The translations under genes were made by a program, and so were the position numbers. From NCBI GenBank assembly GCA_031386985.1, contig JANNCV010000028.1, positions 1 through 64,000 of the forward strand: a DNA stretch of 64,000 bases, written 5' to 3'. Of the stretch, positions 8,069 to 17,916 are shown piece after piece; position 1 is the first letter of the stretch, and each line of letters begins with the position of its first letter. The notes beneath the pieces were generated by a model that was not told the DNA's origin, did no database searches, and saw nothing but the letters and a program-made list of their open reading frames with translations. The DNA is from JANJUB01 sp031386985 (GTDB taxonomy: Bacteria > Armatimonadota > Fimbriimonadia > Fimbriimonadales > Fimbriimonadaceae).

Positions 8069-11000
8069 CTACGGATTGCCGCCATAGCCTGGACGAACAC
8101 CCGCGCCGTGCGGATCGACCCGTCCGGGCTCGCCCAAGTCTTTGAACGTCTCCTCCAGCATATGCTTTCTTCCTGCGACCCCAGAACCTCTGAACGATTC
8201 GGGCGGTCCGAGATAAGAGCCTACACGCGGCGCCGTGTAGACGACGATTTTGTCGATGACGACGCCGGGATCAACCATCCAGACGGTCAGCTTGTGGGGG
8301 CCGCGGGACGCGACACGTAAAGAGGTGCCGATCCGCCGAAGGTTGGCAAGAACGTCACTCCCTCTTCCCAACAGGAGTTGGGGCTTCCCGCCGTCCAAGC
8401 TCACCGCCAAGCGAACCCCCCGGCCCTGAGCGACCGGATAAGTTGGGAGACACTCGACTTCCAGATCTAACTCGCCGGTCTTGAACAAGTAGAAGTCGTA
8501 CACAAGGGCCGGGCTATGAGCGACGATGGCGTCCGGTTCGGATTGGCTTTCCGCAGTCGTCGGGAACACTGACATGCAGGTGCCGTTCCGGCCGAGCCCT
8601 CCGATCTCCCGCCATGCTACGCTGTCACGATCCTGTTTGTGCGCGAAGTGCTCGGCCTCCATGCTCACGCAGCCGTGGCTCTCCACGAAGCCCTCTACCG
8701 AGTTGCGGGCAGGCTGTGCAGGATTGAAGACCGGCACCGAGATCCGCCTGTTGCCGCCATTGGTTTCGAAGGCGATGGTGGCGCTGACGTCAGCGCCCTT
8801 TGGGACCCGTTGCCAATCGACGCTGACCCAAAGGCGTTGCTCGCCCGTGAAGTAGCCGGCAGTTCGGTCGACTTTTAGCCAGGGTGCCGAAGGGATCGCT
8901 TTCCAGCGAAGGGTGCCCTTGCCTTTGTTGAACAGGTCGATGAAGCGCCGACCCCGCGTATAGCCGCTGAGGTCCGCAACTGAGTCTTGGCGCCCGCCTT
9001 CCAGATCGATACCCAAATCAGGGGGGCCCATACCCAGATAGTCGCTCAGAGGCGGCATGTCCCACTGCCGCCCCTGCCCGCCCCAAGGGCCGGGAAGGGA
9101 AGCCATGTGGTTCCACTTGCCGCCCACCGTGGCCAGTCCCGTGTTGTACTGTTCGATGACTCTGGAAATCTCGGCCTCCGAATCCCGAGCTTTCTTCGCG
9201 TAGTCCGCCGCGCTCGCCCTTCCTTCGGCGCCATAGGCGGCGCTTTTCTGCGCATAGATCACCTTCATGTTGTGAAGGGCCGCGCACTTCACATTGTAGA
9301 GGACCATCTCGAAGAACGAATCCTTCAGTTTGGTGGGGAGTTCCTCGTAGACATGATCGACGTCTTTGACGAGCTTTTTGAAAGCGTCGACCCTAAGCTG
9401 CGCCTCGTCGTTATAGTTGACTAGACTGAACCAGTCCCACTTCAGGGTCTTGTCCGGAACCTGCATCACCATGTGCTCAGGTCGCCGGACAAAGTTTAGC
9501 TCGTAGTGTCTCTCCAACAGATTCGCGATCGAGGCCGAATACTGTTTACCAAATTCTCGGGTAGCCCATCGGATGAAAAATCCCCGAGTATCGGGAGTGT
9601 CCCATTGCGTGGTATCCCATGCCAGTTGCATGAAGTACTCGATTCCAATTTCTGCGGGCTTGATGTCGCCCACGTTCACGACCCAGAGACTCCTCGCCTG
9701 ATGATCGTAAGCCTTCCTCATTTCCTCCCAGGTAAGCCCCAATGATGTTGTGCTCAGCCAGGTGTAGGCGTTGGAGGCTCCGTTCAACCACTGGAAGTGA
9801 TAGTAGACGCCCGAACCACCGGACCTCTTCTGCTCATTGGCGTCTGGAAGCTGGCGAATGTAGCCGTAGTTGTCGTCGGGCCAGCAGATGGTGATGTCGT
9901 CGGGTAGCGCCAGTCCCTTGTTGTAGAGGGAGAGCACCTCGGTGTACGCGATAAGCACTTGAGGAACGCGCGCGATGTCTTTGTCAACCCACTTCCGAAG
10001 AATCGTCCGCTGGTCGGCAATGATCCGCTCCAGGACAGGCGGCGTGATTTCACTTCCAGCGTAGTCGTCCTTTCCTCTCTTGCCGACGGTGTAGACGTTT
10101 TCGTACTGACCGTTCGACTTGATTCGGTCTTCCCAATACTTGTAGATGTGATCCCTGTTGGCGACGTAGTCCCAAGGCTCGCCGGGGTATTCCCGGTCCC
10201 ACTCGGCGCCCCCGATGTTGTTCCGAAGCATGGGCTCGATGTGGGACGATCCCATGACGATGCCGAACCGGTCGGCCATCACCTTGTTTTGTTCGTAGTA
10301 GTTGAAAGGGATAGTCCCGCCTACTCCGTCGTGCATGGCTGGCCAGAGGTAGTTGGCCTTAAGGCGCAGCATCAGCTCGAAGATTTTGCTGTACGTCTTG
10401 GGCCCCAAGCCGTGGCCCTCCTCGGGTGCCAGGGTCTTCATGGCCCAAGGTCTCAGACTCCACATTTCATCGTTGATGAAGATGCCGCGATACCGGATCG
10501 AGGGCGATTTCTGAACATAGCGGCCCGCCCTTACGACGACGTCGTCCGCCTTCTTGGGAACAACATCGGCAAAGTAGTACCAGGGAGACACTCCCATCTG
10601 TTTCGATAGCTCGAAGAGCCCGTACGCGGTTCCACGGCGGTCGCTGCCGGCGACCACTAAGGCCTTTTCGACTCCGGGCTGGGGGTGGTCGACGACCTGG
10701 ATGAGACAACTTTCCCAACTCCCTTGAACAGAGGAGACATCGATCTTCTTCTGTTTGATCAGGTTCTTGATCATCCGATTGCCTTCGATCGTCCCTGCAA
10801 TCACGCACCGAGGGGCAGCGGGGCTTGAGTCCAAACGAACGCGGGGCCTTCGCCCCGTGACCCTTGCGACGTCGTCCGCGAACAACCCGGCGACAAGGAG
10901 CGCAGTCTGACTATCAAGAGGATCCACGTAAAGGTCTGCAACGGACTTACTGGAAACGAAGTGAAAATCAGCGGACGTCCCTCGGCTGGCGACCATCTTG

Positions 11001-11125
11001 TCGAGTTGTCCCAGCGCCCCTTGGCCGAAGGCCAGCGCCCAGCTAGTAGACACAAGCACCGCGATGCAGAAGAGCATTTTCCTTGGCGCCGCCCCCATCC
11101 CAACGAAGTGTAGCGCGCGGACCAT
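8069..11125 (-). CDS. Glycoside hydrolase family 115 (xylan alpha-1,2-glucuronidase), secreted
   Basis: The protein is up to 1018 residues and matches the GH115 layout: a signal peptide (MLFCIAVLVSTSWALAFGQG), an N-terminal domain with VAGSDRRGTAYGLFELSKQM, a catalytic barrel with YRGIFINDEMWSL, LKANYLWPAMHD and GIVMGSSHIEPMLRNN, and C-terminal beta domains. GH115 enzymes remove (4-O-methyl)glucuronic acid from xylan. The start is uncertain: the frame opens at 11125, while an in-frame ATG right before the signal peptide, with AAGGA upstream, may be the true start. An internally deleted glycosidase and a sialate-O-acetylesterase-like gene follow upstream in the same orientation, suggesting a hemicellulose or pectin utilisation cluster. 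Confidence 0.88.
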   Translation of the reverse strand: MVRALHFVGMGAAPRKMLFCIAVLVSTSWALAFGQGALGQLDKMVASRGTSADFHFVSSKSVADLYVDPLDSQTALLVAGLFADDVARVTGRRPRVRLDSSPAAPRCVIAGTIEGNRMIKNLIKQKKIDVSSVQGSWESCLIQVVDHPQPGVEKALVVAGSDRRGTAYGLFELSKQMGVSPWYYFADVVPKKADDVVVRAGRYVQKSPSIRYRGIFINDEMWSLRPWAMKTLAPEEGHGLGPKTYSKIFELMLRLKANYLWPAMHDGVGGTIPFNYYEQNKVMADRFGIVMGSSHIEPMLRNNIGGAEWDREYPGEPWDYVANRDHIYKYWEDRIKSNGQYENVYTVGKRGKDDYAGSEITPPVLERIIADQRTILRKWVDKDIARVPQVLIAYTEVLSLYNKGLALPDDITICWPDDNYGYIRQLPDANEQKRSGGSGVYYHFQWLNGASNAYTWLSTTSLGLTWEEMRKAYDHQARSLWVVNVGDIKPAEIGIEYFMQLAWDTTQWDTPDTRGFFIRWATREFGKQYSASIANLLERHYELNFVRRPEHMVMQVPDKTLKWDWFSLVNYNDEAQLRVDAFKKLVKDVDHVYEELPTKLKDSFFEMVLYNVKCAALHNMKVIYAQKSAAYGAEGRASAADYAKKARDSEAEISRVIEQYNTGLATVGGKWNHMASLPGPWGGQGRQWDMPPLSDYLGMGPPDLGIDLEGGRQDSVADLSGYTRGRRFIDLFNKGKGTLRWKAIPSAPWLKVDRTAGYFTGEQRLWVSVDWQRVPKGADVSATIAFETNGGNRRISVPVFNPAQPARNSVEGFVESHGCVSMEAEHFAHKQDRDSVAWREIGGLGRNGTCMSVFPTTAESQSEPDAIVAHSPALVYDFYLFKTGELDLEVECLPTYPVAQGRGVRLAVSLDGGKPQLLLGRGSDVLANLRRIGTSLRVASRGPHKLTVWMVDPGVVIDKIVVYTAPRVGSYLGPPESFRGSGVAGRKHMLEETFKDLGEPGRVDPHGAGVRPGYGGNP

Positions 11126-11211
11126 CTCTGTAAGTTTACTCAGGATTCCCAGCCCCCTACGCGCCTAGGTGCGCTAGAGTCCATAGTCTCGTGTCCGACG
11201 CCTGAAGTGCG

Positions 11212-11634
11212 CTAAAGCTGGGAGAGTTGACGCAACCGCACCGGCCCCAACAGCCCGCTCTCAAGTGGGGCATTCACATGCAGTCGCTGGCTAATCCGTG
11301 TGATCCGCTTCTCCTTCGAGAGTTTTGCATCGCCAACGACACGGTTGGCCCAAAGATTGGTCAGTTCGATCCGGAGCTGGTTCTTGCCGACGTGGACAAC
11401 GTTGGGGACGTCAACCTGGAAGGGAGGCTTCCAGAGAATCCCTAGTTTCTTGCCATTGAGCGTCACGGCGCCCACATTGCGCACATGTCATGAGAAAAGG
11501 TGGACCTCAAAATGGGATCATGTCATAACGAGTTCTACACGTTTAAAGTGCCGCCAAGCGACACCGGCCCTTCGGGTCGAGCGCGCTGCGGCAATCATGA
11601 CTACGACTCCCAGGCTCACGCTGATCAAGCGCAT
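11212..11634 (-). pseudogene. Glycoside hydrolase remnant: signal peptide and C-terminal domain, middle deleted
   Basis: A good ribosome binding site (GGAAGGGGAGA) precedes an ATG at 11634 and a signal-like peptide MRLISVSLGVVVMIAAARS. In the same frame, after two in-frame TGA codons (11518-11520 and 11488-11490), comes the C-terminal module typical of large GH2/GH106-like enzymes: NGKKLGILWKPPFQVDV, KNQLRIELTNLWANRVVGDA, then PLESGLLGPVRL at the end. A functional enzyme of this kind would be about 900-1000 residues, so the catalytic core was lost by internal deletion. Its position beside GH115 suggests a lost rhamnosidase or related debranching activity. Confidence 0.6.
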
Positions 11635-11754
11635 ATGATTCTCCCCTTCCATTGCTAAACTCGATTCTATCTAGAGGCGCTGTTCAACACGGACAGAGCC
11701 GGATTCGGCGGATTGCAACGGTCCTGCCGATGGTCTGAATCCAGGCGTGGGGCT

Positions 11755-13077
11755 TCATAGTAGAGTGCAGACATGATGCCGAACAGCGTGGCGCAGGTGA
11801 GTGAGAGGAGTTTGATTTTCGTCGGAAGCGTATCTCTGCTTTTGCTCTTTCATCATGTGCAACGTGGCCTCGGCAAAGGCCCGGCCCATGTGGGCGAAGG
11901 TTTTCGCGCAGCCGAGGTAGTGGTAGCCGGCGTTAGACGCGCCGCGCTTCCACATCGCCAGTTCGGCGGGCGAAAGGAGGTCGGCTTCGAATTTCTTCAC
12001 ATGCGCGCGCTTCTGCTCCTGGGTCATCTTGCCGTCGGCGTTGGCATGATCCTTGTGCTTGGAGTCGAGGAAGTGCCGCATTTGGTTCACCTTGTCATGT
12101 TTGTCGGCGATAGCGCCTAGTTCCATCGACCAAAACGGCGCGGTTTGCACCGCGATGACATTCCCCTTGAACTCGGGCATGGCGGCCGGCGCTGCCATTG
12201 CCTGCCGGAAAGCTAACATACTTGCTGAGTCGTCCTTTAGGCCACCGACGCCCATCACGCCGATCACGAACGGCAATCTCGGCGCGGCTAGATCCTTGCG
12301 CACGTCGCGGATGAAGTGCGCGAGCAGTTCCGTGTAAAGTGCGAATCGGTCTGGGCTGTTGTGGCCCGGATAGACGTGACCATCGACCATGTCGTTAAAG
12401 CCCTGGAGCCAGACGAAACCGCCGAGTTCGAAGCCCTGTGCGGCATCGAATTGCGGATAGACGCGCTGCGGGTCGGCGAGCACCTTTTTCACATGCTCGA
12501 TCATCAGGTGGTAGTAGTTGCCGGTCGCCTTTGCCTTATCTACTTTCCACTGCTCGAAATCCTTCGGGATGCCATGGCCCTCCTGCTTGGGATAGTTTTC
12601 CAACTGAAACGTACTCAGTTGATACGGTCCGGCACTCGGCGAGCGGAAATCAGTGTGGAGGCTCTTGCCTCCCCATGCTGCTTTGATGATGAGGATTGGT
12701 TGATCAAGTGCCGCGTCCATCATGAGGCCAAAGGTAAACTCCGGCCCGATTTTGTCGCCGGGTTTGGTCTGATCCTGCCCCCACATTGAGCCATAACCCG
12801 CCGTTAGTTTTCCGGATAAAACAAAGTTTTTATCCTCGGCTCCGGTGAGATAAGAAATCCACGCGTCATCGCACACCTTCGGCTTTCCGTTGGCACTACG
12901 CATCATTTTGAGCAACGGAGCAGTCGCGGGATCATCGCCAATGTAGTCAAAGGTCTCAATACTTGCAGGCCCTTCCATGTTCGACTGGCCGGCGAGAATG
13001 AAGACCTTGAGCGGCTTCGCGTTGGCGTTGGCAGCGGCAAATAGAAATGTGATGAGGACTAGGGAGATATGTTTCAT
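11755..13077 (-). CDS. Secreted sialate O-acetylesterase-like carbohydrate esterase (SASA domain)
   Basis: The 440-residue protein has a signal peptide (ending ANANAKP) and an SGNH-type esterase domain. Motif VFILAGQSNMEG carries the nucleophilic Ser, GGFVWLQGFNDM is block III-like, and GASNAGYHYLGCAKTFA supplies a conserved His near the end. Members remove acetyl groups from sugars such as xylan or pectin side chains. The final residues after FAEATLHMMKEQ look like an untidy tail. The ribosome binding site is weak and the closest relatives I recall are planctomycete or verrucomicrobial, so acquisition by transfer is possible. Confidence 0.8.
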   Translation of the reverse strand: MKHISLVLITFLFAAANANAKPLKVFILAGQSNMEGPASIETFDYIGDDPATAPLLKMMRSANGKPKVCDDAWISYLTGAEDKNFVLSGKLTAGYGSMWGQDQTKPGDKIGPEFTFGLMMDAALDQPILIIKAAWGGKSLHTDFRSPSAGPYQLSTFQLENYPKQEGHGIPKDFEQWKVDKAKATGNYYHLMIEHVKKVLADPQRVYPQFDAAQGFELGGFVWLQGFNDMVDGHVYPGHNSPDRFALYTELLAHFIRDVRKDLAAPRLPFVIGVMGVGGLKDDSASMLAFRQAMAAPAAMPEFKGNVIAVQTAPFWSMELGAIADKHDKVNQMRHFLDSKHKDHANADGKMTQEQKRAHVKKFEADLLSPAELAMWKRGASNAGYHYLGCAKTFAHMGRAFAEATLHMMKEQKQRYASDENQTPLTHLRHAVRHHVCTLL

Positions 13078-13349
13078 GGTATTTGTTTTGTTAGATTGAT
13101 ATTGCTAGTTGATTTGATACGGATGCCTTGCGGCGATTTTGTTTGGTACTTCACCAGATGTCCCCGACCTTGAAACCGTTGGAAAATGGGTTCATCTTTG
13201 GGTGCTTTCGAAAGTCTGTGGCACCTCACTTGGGCTTTTCGCTCGTGCCGGTCGAGCCATGGGACAATTTTCTCGCCCACTTCGCGGCGTGCTCGCGAAG
13301 GCACCGAATACGCGCTGGCGTACGGCCCGAAATGCTTCGGTCCATCCGC
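13078..13349. other. Intergenic, nothing recognised
   Basis: Several overlapping short frames exist on both strands, but none has a binding site or familiar sequence. Confidence 0.4.
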
Positions 13350-14927
13350 CTACGGATTAATCCGAAAAGTCCCCGTCTTCTCCCCCGCCGAGACTCGGGC
13401 GGTTACGGTTACGGTTTTGATTGAGGTCACAGGGATTGTGGTGATGGGGAAGATCACCTGAGTCGCCCCCGCCGGAACTGTAACCGTGTTTGGCGTCGTG
13501 GTGTAGAGCGAGTTGTCGAAGATCGCTATCACTCTCCCTCCTGGCCCAGCCACGCCGTTGATCCCGACACGGCACGAGGTCGAGTTTCCGCCCGTCACCG
13601 GGTTTGGCGTACAAACCACGGTGGCGGGAATTAAAGGGGTCAACGTGAGGGTCTGGGAGCGCGTAAGGGTTCCGCGTTTGGCATAGATTGTAGTCACTAC
13701 CGTGCTCGTAATCGCGGTTACCGTGATTTGGAAGTTCCGGGAAAGTTGACCGGCGAGTACAGTAACGCCTGGGGGCGTAGTTACGAGGCTACTGTTATCA
13801 TGGGTCGTGAACACCGTGTTCGTCGCCTTGATCTCCTGCATTGTGATTGTCCCTATAACCGTGTTCTGGCCTGCTACGCTTGCTTTGTTCAAGGTCAGAT
13901 TGAAGTTAGCTGGTCCTGGCAATGTCCACAGCAAGGCCTCAGTGCGTTGGGTGATATTATTGAATCCATTTCCCACCACATAGGTCCCACTACCGTCGCT
14001 CCAAACGCCTCGGGCTTGGGAAGAGGTGAAATCGGATGGAACAAAAGAGTGAAGATCAATCCATGACGCTGCTGATCCACTCCAAATACTGGCATGAAGA
14101 TTATTGCCCACTTTCGCAACACCGACTTGCTTTCCGCCGTGGGTTGCATTGCATGAGGACATGGTCACACCAGTAGGGTTTAAGTCTACGAACGATTCAG
14201 CAGTGCCAGCCCAAAGCGCAGCATGATTTTCACTGAAAATTCGGACCTCTCCAACTTGCTGCCCGCCGCTTATACCGTTGCAGAGTGAATATGCTGCACC
14301 TGCAGGGTGAAGACTTACAAGTGACGCTGCAGTACCAGTCCACAGACTTGCTATAGAACTGGATACCCCACTACCAAAATAAGAGGAGCCCGCTTGCTTC
14401 GCTCCACTGATCCCTACAGCAAAGGAGTGAAGCGCCCCACCTGGATGGAGACTCACCCACGAAGCAGCCGATCCTGACCATATGCCAGCCCTAAAGCCGC
14501 TTCCTATCAATGCATATCCAACCTGCTGTGTCCCGCTCGTGCCTCTTGCATACGACTCACTCGACCCGGTCGGATTGATGTTCAGCCAACTTGAGGCAGT
14601 GCCGCTCCAAATGCTGGCGCAGTTAACTCCCCCCACGCTAGTGTAACCAACCTGAGAGGTGCCACCCGCATTGAACGCACGTGAATGTTCGCCGCCCGCG
14701 GGGTTGAGGTCCACCCATGAGGCGGCAGTGCCGCTCCACAGGCAGGCGCGAGGGATGTCACCGACATTGGCTTCTCCCACCGTTAGTCCGTTGCTAAACC
14801 CATGAGCATATGACTCCGTCGCCCCAGCGGGGTGGAGGTTGACGACCGACCATTGTGCTTGGGAGGTGCTGACCGCTAAAACTAAGGCTAGCAGCGTGAT
14901 ATTTCTAGAAAGGTTTAAGTGTCTCAT
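13350..14927 (-). CDS. Secreted seven-repeat (HAF-like) propeller protein, copy 2
   Basis: This 525-residue paralogue of the proteins at 612 and 28005 has a signal peptide (MRHLNLSRNITLLALVLAVS), seven repeats with cores such as LWSGTAASWVDLNPAG, and two Ig-like modules. The last module is nearly identical to copy 1 (NSSLVTTP, LAGQLSRNFQITVTAI) and ends TGTFRINP. Close similarity of the C-terminal half with more divergence in the repeats suggests either conservation of an anchoring or export module or gene conversion. No local operon partner is evident. Confidence 0.83.
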   Translation of the reverse strand: MRHLNLSRNITLLALVLAVSTSQAQWSVVNLHPAGATESYAHGFSNGLTVGEANVGDIPRACLWSGTAASWVDLNPAGGEHSRAFNAGGTSQVGYTSVGGVNCASIWSGTASSWLNINPTGSSESYARGTSGTQQVGYALIGSGFRAGIWSGSAASWVSLHPGGALHSFAVGISGAKQAGSSYFGSGVSSSIASLWTGTAASLVSLHPAGAAYSLCNGISGGQQVGEVRIFSENHAALWAGTAESFVDLNPTGVTMSSCNATHGGKQVGVAKVGNNLHASIWSGSAASWIDLHSFVPSDFTSSQARGVWSDGSGTYVVGNGFNNITQRTEALLWTLPGPANFNLTLNKASVAGQNTVIGTITMQEIKATNTVFTTHDNSSLVTTPPGVTVLAGQLSRNFQITVTAITSTVVTTIYAKRGTLTRSQTLTLTPLIPATVVCTPNPVTGGNSTSCRVGINGVAGPGGRVIAIFDNSLYTTTPNTVTVPAGATQVIFPITTIPVTSIKTVTVTARVSAGEKTGTFRINP

Positions 14928-15091
14928 TAGCTATGACCTAACCCCAATCTTAACATAATTCTTTCAAGTTTCATACGTTTACGAATAGGAACCAGAAACC
15001 TAGAACCCAGCAAGACTTAAGAGTCGGCTGGTAGCAGGTCATCTTGCACCCACTCTTGCCTAGTGAAGTCGTGGTAGGTCCCGTGATCCAA

Positions 15092-15600
15092 CTATAGACC
15101 TTGATTCAAAAATCGCTCCCTTCTACCCTTGCGATAACGACTTCGGCGAGTTGCGGACCTTACCCAGAAAGCTAAGATGCGCCATTGATACATGTCAAGG
15201 CCGGGGAATCTTTGCGTTGATGCCGGGTGGTAGTTTCGGTTCTGGGAATCGTAGGCAAGATCGAGGCATTCTCGGCAAAAGAAACCCCAATAGCGAAGGG
15301 CGAAGTATAGGGTCATTCTAGGCTTGTTACAATCGGGGCAGCACCAATACCAACGCTGGCCCCCAAAACGGCAGGGACGCGCTTCTAGACGTATATGTTG
15401 GCTAGATAAGTGACCCGTAATCATTGTATGAGAGAAACGCAAGTAGAGCTTGTTAGCTTCGAGGTCAAGGTCGCTTTCTACGTTTAGATAACATCCTCAA
15501 AAAAGTCTTTACCTATATGGCGCGGCTCGCAGGTTGTTAGGTTGTGGATTACGCTATCGGCATTGATGCAATAGAGATGTTCGGGGAGTCTTCGCGCCAT
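15092..15600 (-). pseudogene. Small zinc-ribbon protein gene, 5' part frameshifted or truncated
   Basis: The frame 15092-15442 (116 codons from a TTG) encodes a small zinc-ribbon family: RPCRFGGQRWYWCCPDCNKP and RYWGFFCRECLDLAYDSQNR give four metal-binding Cys in two pairs. Family-like sequence (LNVESDLDLEANKLYLRFS) continues upstream of that TTG to a stop at 15497-15499. Just beyond, another frame (15484-15600) reads MARRLPEHLYC and then RHIGKDFFEDVI. Joining the two would need a single frameshift. The gene is probably broken; if expressed, only the C-terminal ribbon domain would be made. Confidence 0.5.
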
Positions 15601-15681
15601 GTGTTAGTTAGACGATGGGGCCGGATCGTTAGAAGTCGCATTACGGGAGAGGGATATGATAGAATGTCGCCGGGATGAGCG

Positions 15682-17916
15682 ATGGATAAGGTGGCTTTCC
15701 CGGACGATGCCCCAGGCACATGGCAGTTTCGTATGTTGGGTTCGTTCGAGGTCACAAGGGGCCAGCGGGCGCTTCCCAAGCTTCGATCTAAAACCGCCAA
15801 TGCTCTTTTAGCTTTCCTCGCATTGCATCCTGGCAGGGAGTTCACGCGACCTGATCTGGCGGCCACGTTCTGGCCCGATAGCGATGGAGACAGACAGATG
15901 CAAAACGCTCGTCGTTGTCTCTCGGACATTCGCTATGCGCTGGAGGGGGAAGAAGCAAAGAGCAATGTGCTCATGTCTATTCGAGACCACTCGGGGCTTA
16001 AGGCAGCATCCATGCATTCCGACGTCGGCAGATTTCGTGAGCTCATGCGGGAATCCGCGAATAAGAAGGGGAGCAACCCCCATGATTCCCTGAAAGAAGC
16101 GGTCGAGATCTATGCGGGTCCGTTGCTGCCCGCGATGTCCGAATACTGCTTCGTTCCGATTCGGATGGAGCTTGAGGAACAATATGCTCAGGCCGTCGTT
16201 AAGCTTTGCGAGCACCTTTGCGAGGCGAGTCCGGGTGAGGCAACCGCACTTGGTCGTCGTGCCGTGCAGTGTGCGCCCCTGCGCGAGGATCTTCACATCG
16301 CTCTCATCTGGGCTTACATTAAGTCCGGAATGCCCTCGGAAGCGGTGCGCCAGTTCGAGGAGCTTGAGCGGATCCTCGGAGACCAGTTCGGGGAGGGACC
16401 CTCAGAGGCTGCGATTGCGGCTTTGGAAAGCATCCCCCGGGCATCGGTTACCCGGGTCAAGGTGCCGGCGACTTTTGACCGATACGTCGTGCTCCTCAGC
16501 GCGACACCTGCGCTCCCGTTTGCGCTGGACTTCGCTGTAACTATGAACGAGCACGGAGTTGGCGTTGCGTTCATGCGAGACGACCGCTCAATGGGCGATT
16601 GGGCGCGAGGATTGGAGAGGCAGATCGCGGACTCTTCGGCCGTTGTTGCGCTGGTCCGGCCCCAGGATATGGAAAGTGAAGCCCTGATAGAGCAGTGCGA
16701 GTTGGCTCAGAGGCACGGCGACATCCCTCTGCTCGCGGTCTCCCTTGAGGGCACCACCTTAGTGGGCACCCCCCTGGGCCACTCCTTGCGTTCGGCGGAG
16801 ATACTGGACGCCAGCTCGCCAAAGACAGCGGCCGAACTCATCTTGGACTCGCTTCGCCGACCCATCGCACGTCGCAGGAACGAGCCCACGCTTGAGCTGT
16901 CCGGGGGTAGCGTCCCCCTCGATTCGCCGTACTACATCGAGCGCGACGCCGACGCTGAGCTGCTGAAGTGCATGTCGGGGGGCGAAGGGGTGATTCTCAT
17001 CAAAGGGCCCCGTCAGATCGGCAAGACATCACTTACCGCTCGGGCGATGGCTTGGGCGCGAGGCCACGGATACAAGACGGCACTTTGTGACTTCCAAACC
17101 GTCAACATGTCTCAGCTTTCAAGCGACCAGGGCCTTTATCGGGTGGTTGGACACCGATTCGCGAAGGATCTTGGCGTCCCGTTCGATTGGCAGGGCAGGT
17201 GGAGCGATTGGCTGGGGCCGAACGACAACCTCGAAGTGGCGATTGAGCACGTACTTTCGCAAACCGAGGGACCGGTGCTGTGGGCGATGGACGAGGTTGA
17301 CCGGCTCTTCGGGCAACCGTTCGCCAACGATTTCTTCGGCCTGTTGCGCGGTTGGTACAACCGCCGAACCTTGGAGCCGGATGGACCTTGGCGTCGGTTG
17401 ACGCTTCTCATCACCTATGCGACGGAAGCCCACCTCTTTATCACCGATCTCAATCAATCGCCGTTCAACATCGGGGTGCGGTTGGAACTGGACGACTTCA
17501 CGCCAAGGCAAGTGGCCGATTTGAACGAGCGGTACGGCTCGCCCCTTGCCTCGGAGGAGGACGTGTTGCAGTTACATGGGCTGACGGGCGGACATCCTTA
17601 TCTGGCGAGGCGAGCCTACGATTGGTTGGTGACCACGCAGGGTTCGATCTCCGATCTAGACGAGTTCGCGGCGAACGAGGTTGGGCCGTTCGGGGATCAT
17701 CTTCGGCGTCTGCTACTCGTGATCAGCCGAGATAAGGGAACCTTGGAGGAAGTCGGCCGAGTTATCAGGGGTGAAGAGCCCGACGATGAGCGCACCGTCT
17801 ACGACCTGACGGCGGGCGGGCTGCTGAGGCGCGGATCCCCCGAGAAACCGCTGTTCCGGTCGCCCGTCTATCGTCGGTGGTTGGAAGCGCGGCTACCGCA
17901 GACACCTACGGGCTGA
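15682..17916 (+). CDS. SARP-like regulator fused to TIR-like and AAA ATPase domains
   Basis: The 744-residue protein has four parts. An OmpR-type winged helix (about 13-110) carries FRMLGSFEVTRGQRALPKLR and the RPDLAATFWPDSD hinge. A bacterial transcriptional activator domain of helical repeats spans about 115-255. A TIR-like alpha/beta domain (about 266-395) has YVVLLSATPALPFALDFAV, MGDWARGLERQIADSSAVVA and ALIEQCELAQRHGDIPLL. An AAA-like ATPase spans about 410-744, with Walker A GPRQIGKTS at 442-450 and Walker B VLWAMDEVD near 532-540. The first two parts define the SARP/AfsR family, where NTP-driven oligomerisation activates transcription. A TIR-like insert is unusual; the Glu in EQCELA sits where TIR NADases have their catalytic Glu, but catalysis is unproven. 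It converges on the AAA-WD40 gene with an 11-base overlap. Confidence 0.8.
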   Translation: MDKVAFPDDAPGTWQFRMLGSFEVTRGQRALPKLRSKTANALLAFLALHPGREFTRPDLAATFWPDSDGDRQMQNARRCLSDIRYALEGEEAKSNVLMSIRDHSGLKAASMHSDVGRFRELMRESANKKGSNPHDSLKEAVEIYAGPLLPAMSEYCFVPIRMELEEQYAQAVVKLCEHLCEASPGEATALGRRAVQCAPLREDLHIALIWAYIKSGMPSEAVRQFEELERILGDQFGEGPSEAAIAALESIPRASVTRVKVPATFDRYVVLLSATPALPFALDFAVTMNEHGVGVAFMRDDRSMGDWARGLERQIADSSAVVALVRPQDMESEALIEQCELAQRHGDIPLLAVSLEGTTLVGTPLGHSLRSAEILDASSPKTAAELILDSLRRPIARRRNEPTLELSGGSVPLDSPYYIERDADAELLKCMSGGEGVILIKGPRQIGKTSLTARAMAWARGHGYKTALCDFQTVNMSQLSSDQGLYRVVGHRFAKDLGVPFDWQGRWSDWLGPNDNLEVAIEHVLSQTEGPVLWAMDEVDRLFGQPFANDFFGLLRGWYNRRTLEPDGPWRRLTLLITYATEAHLFITDLNQSPFNIGVRLELDDFTPRQVADLNERYGSPLASEEDVLQLHGLTGGHPYLARRAYDWLVTTQGSISDLDEFAANEVGPFGDHLRRLLLVISRDKGTLEEVGRVIRGEEPDDERTVYDLTAGGLLRRGSPEKPLFRSPVYRRWLEARLPQTPTG

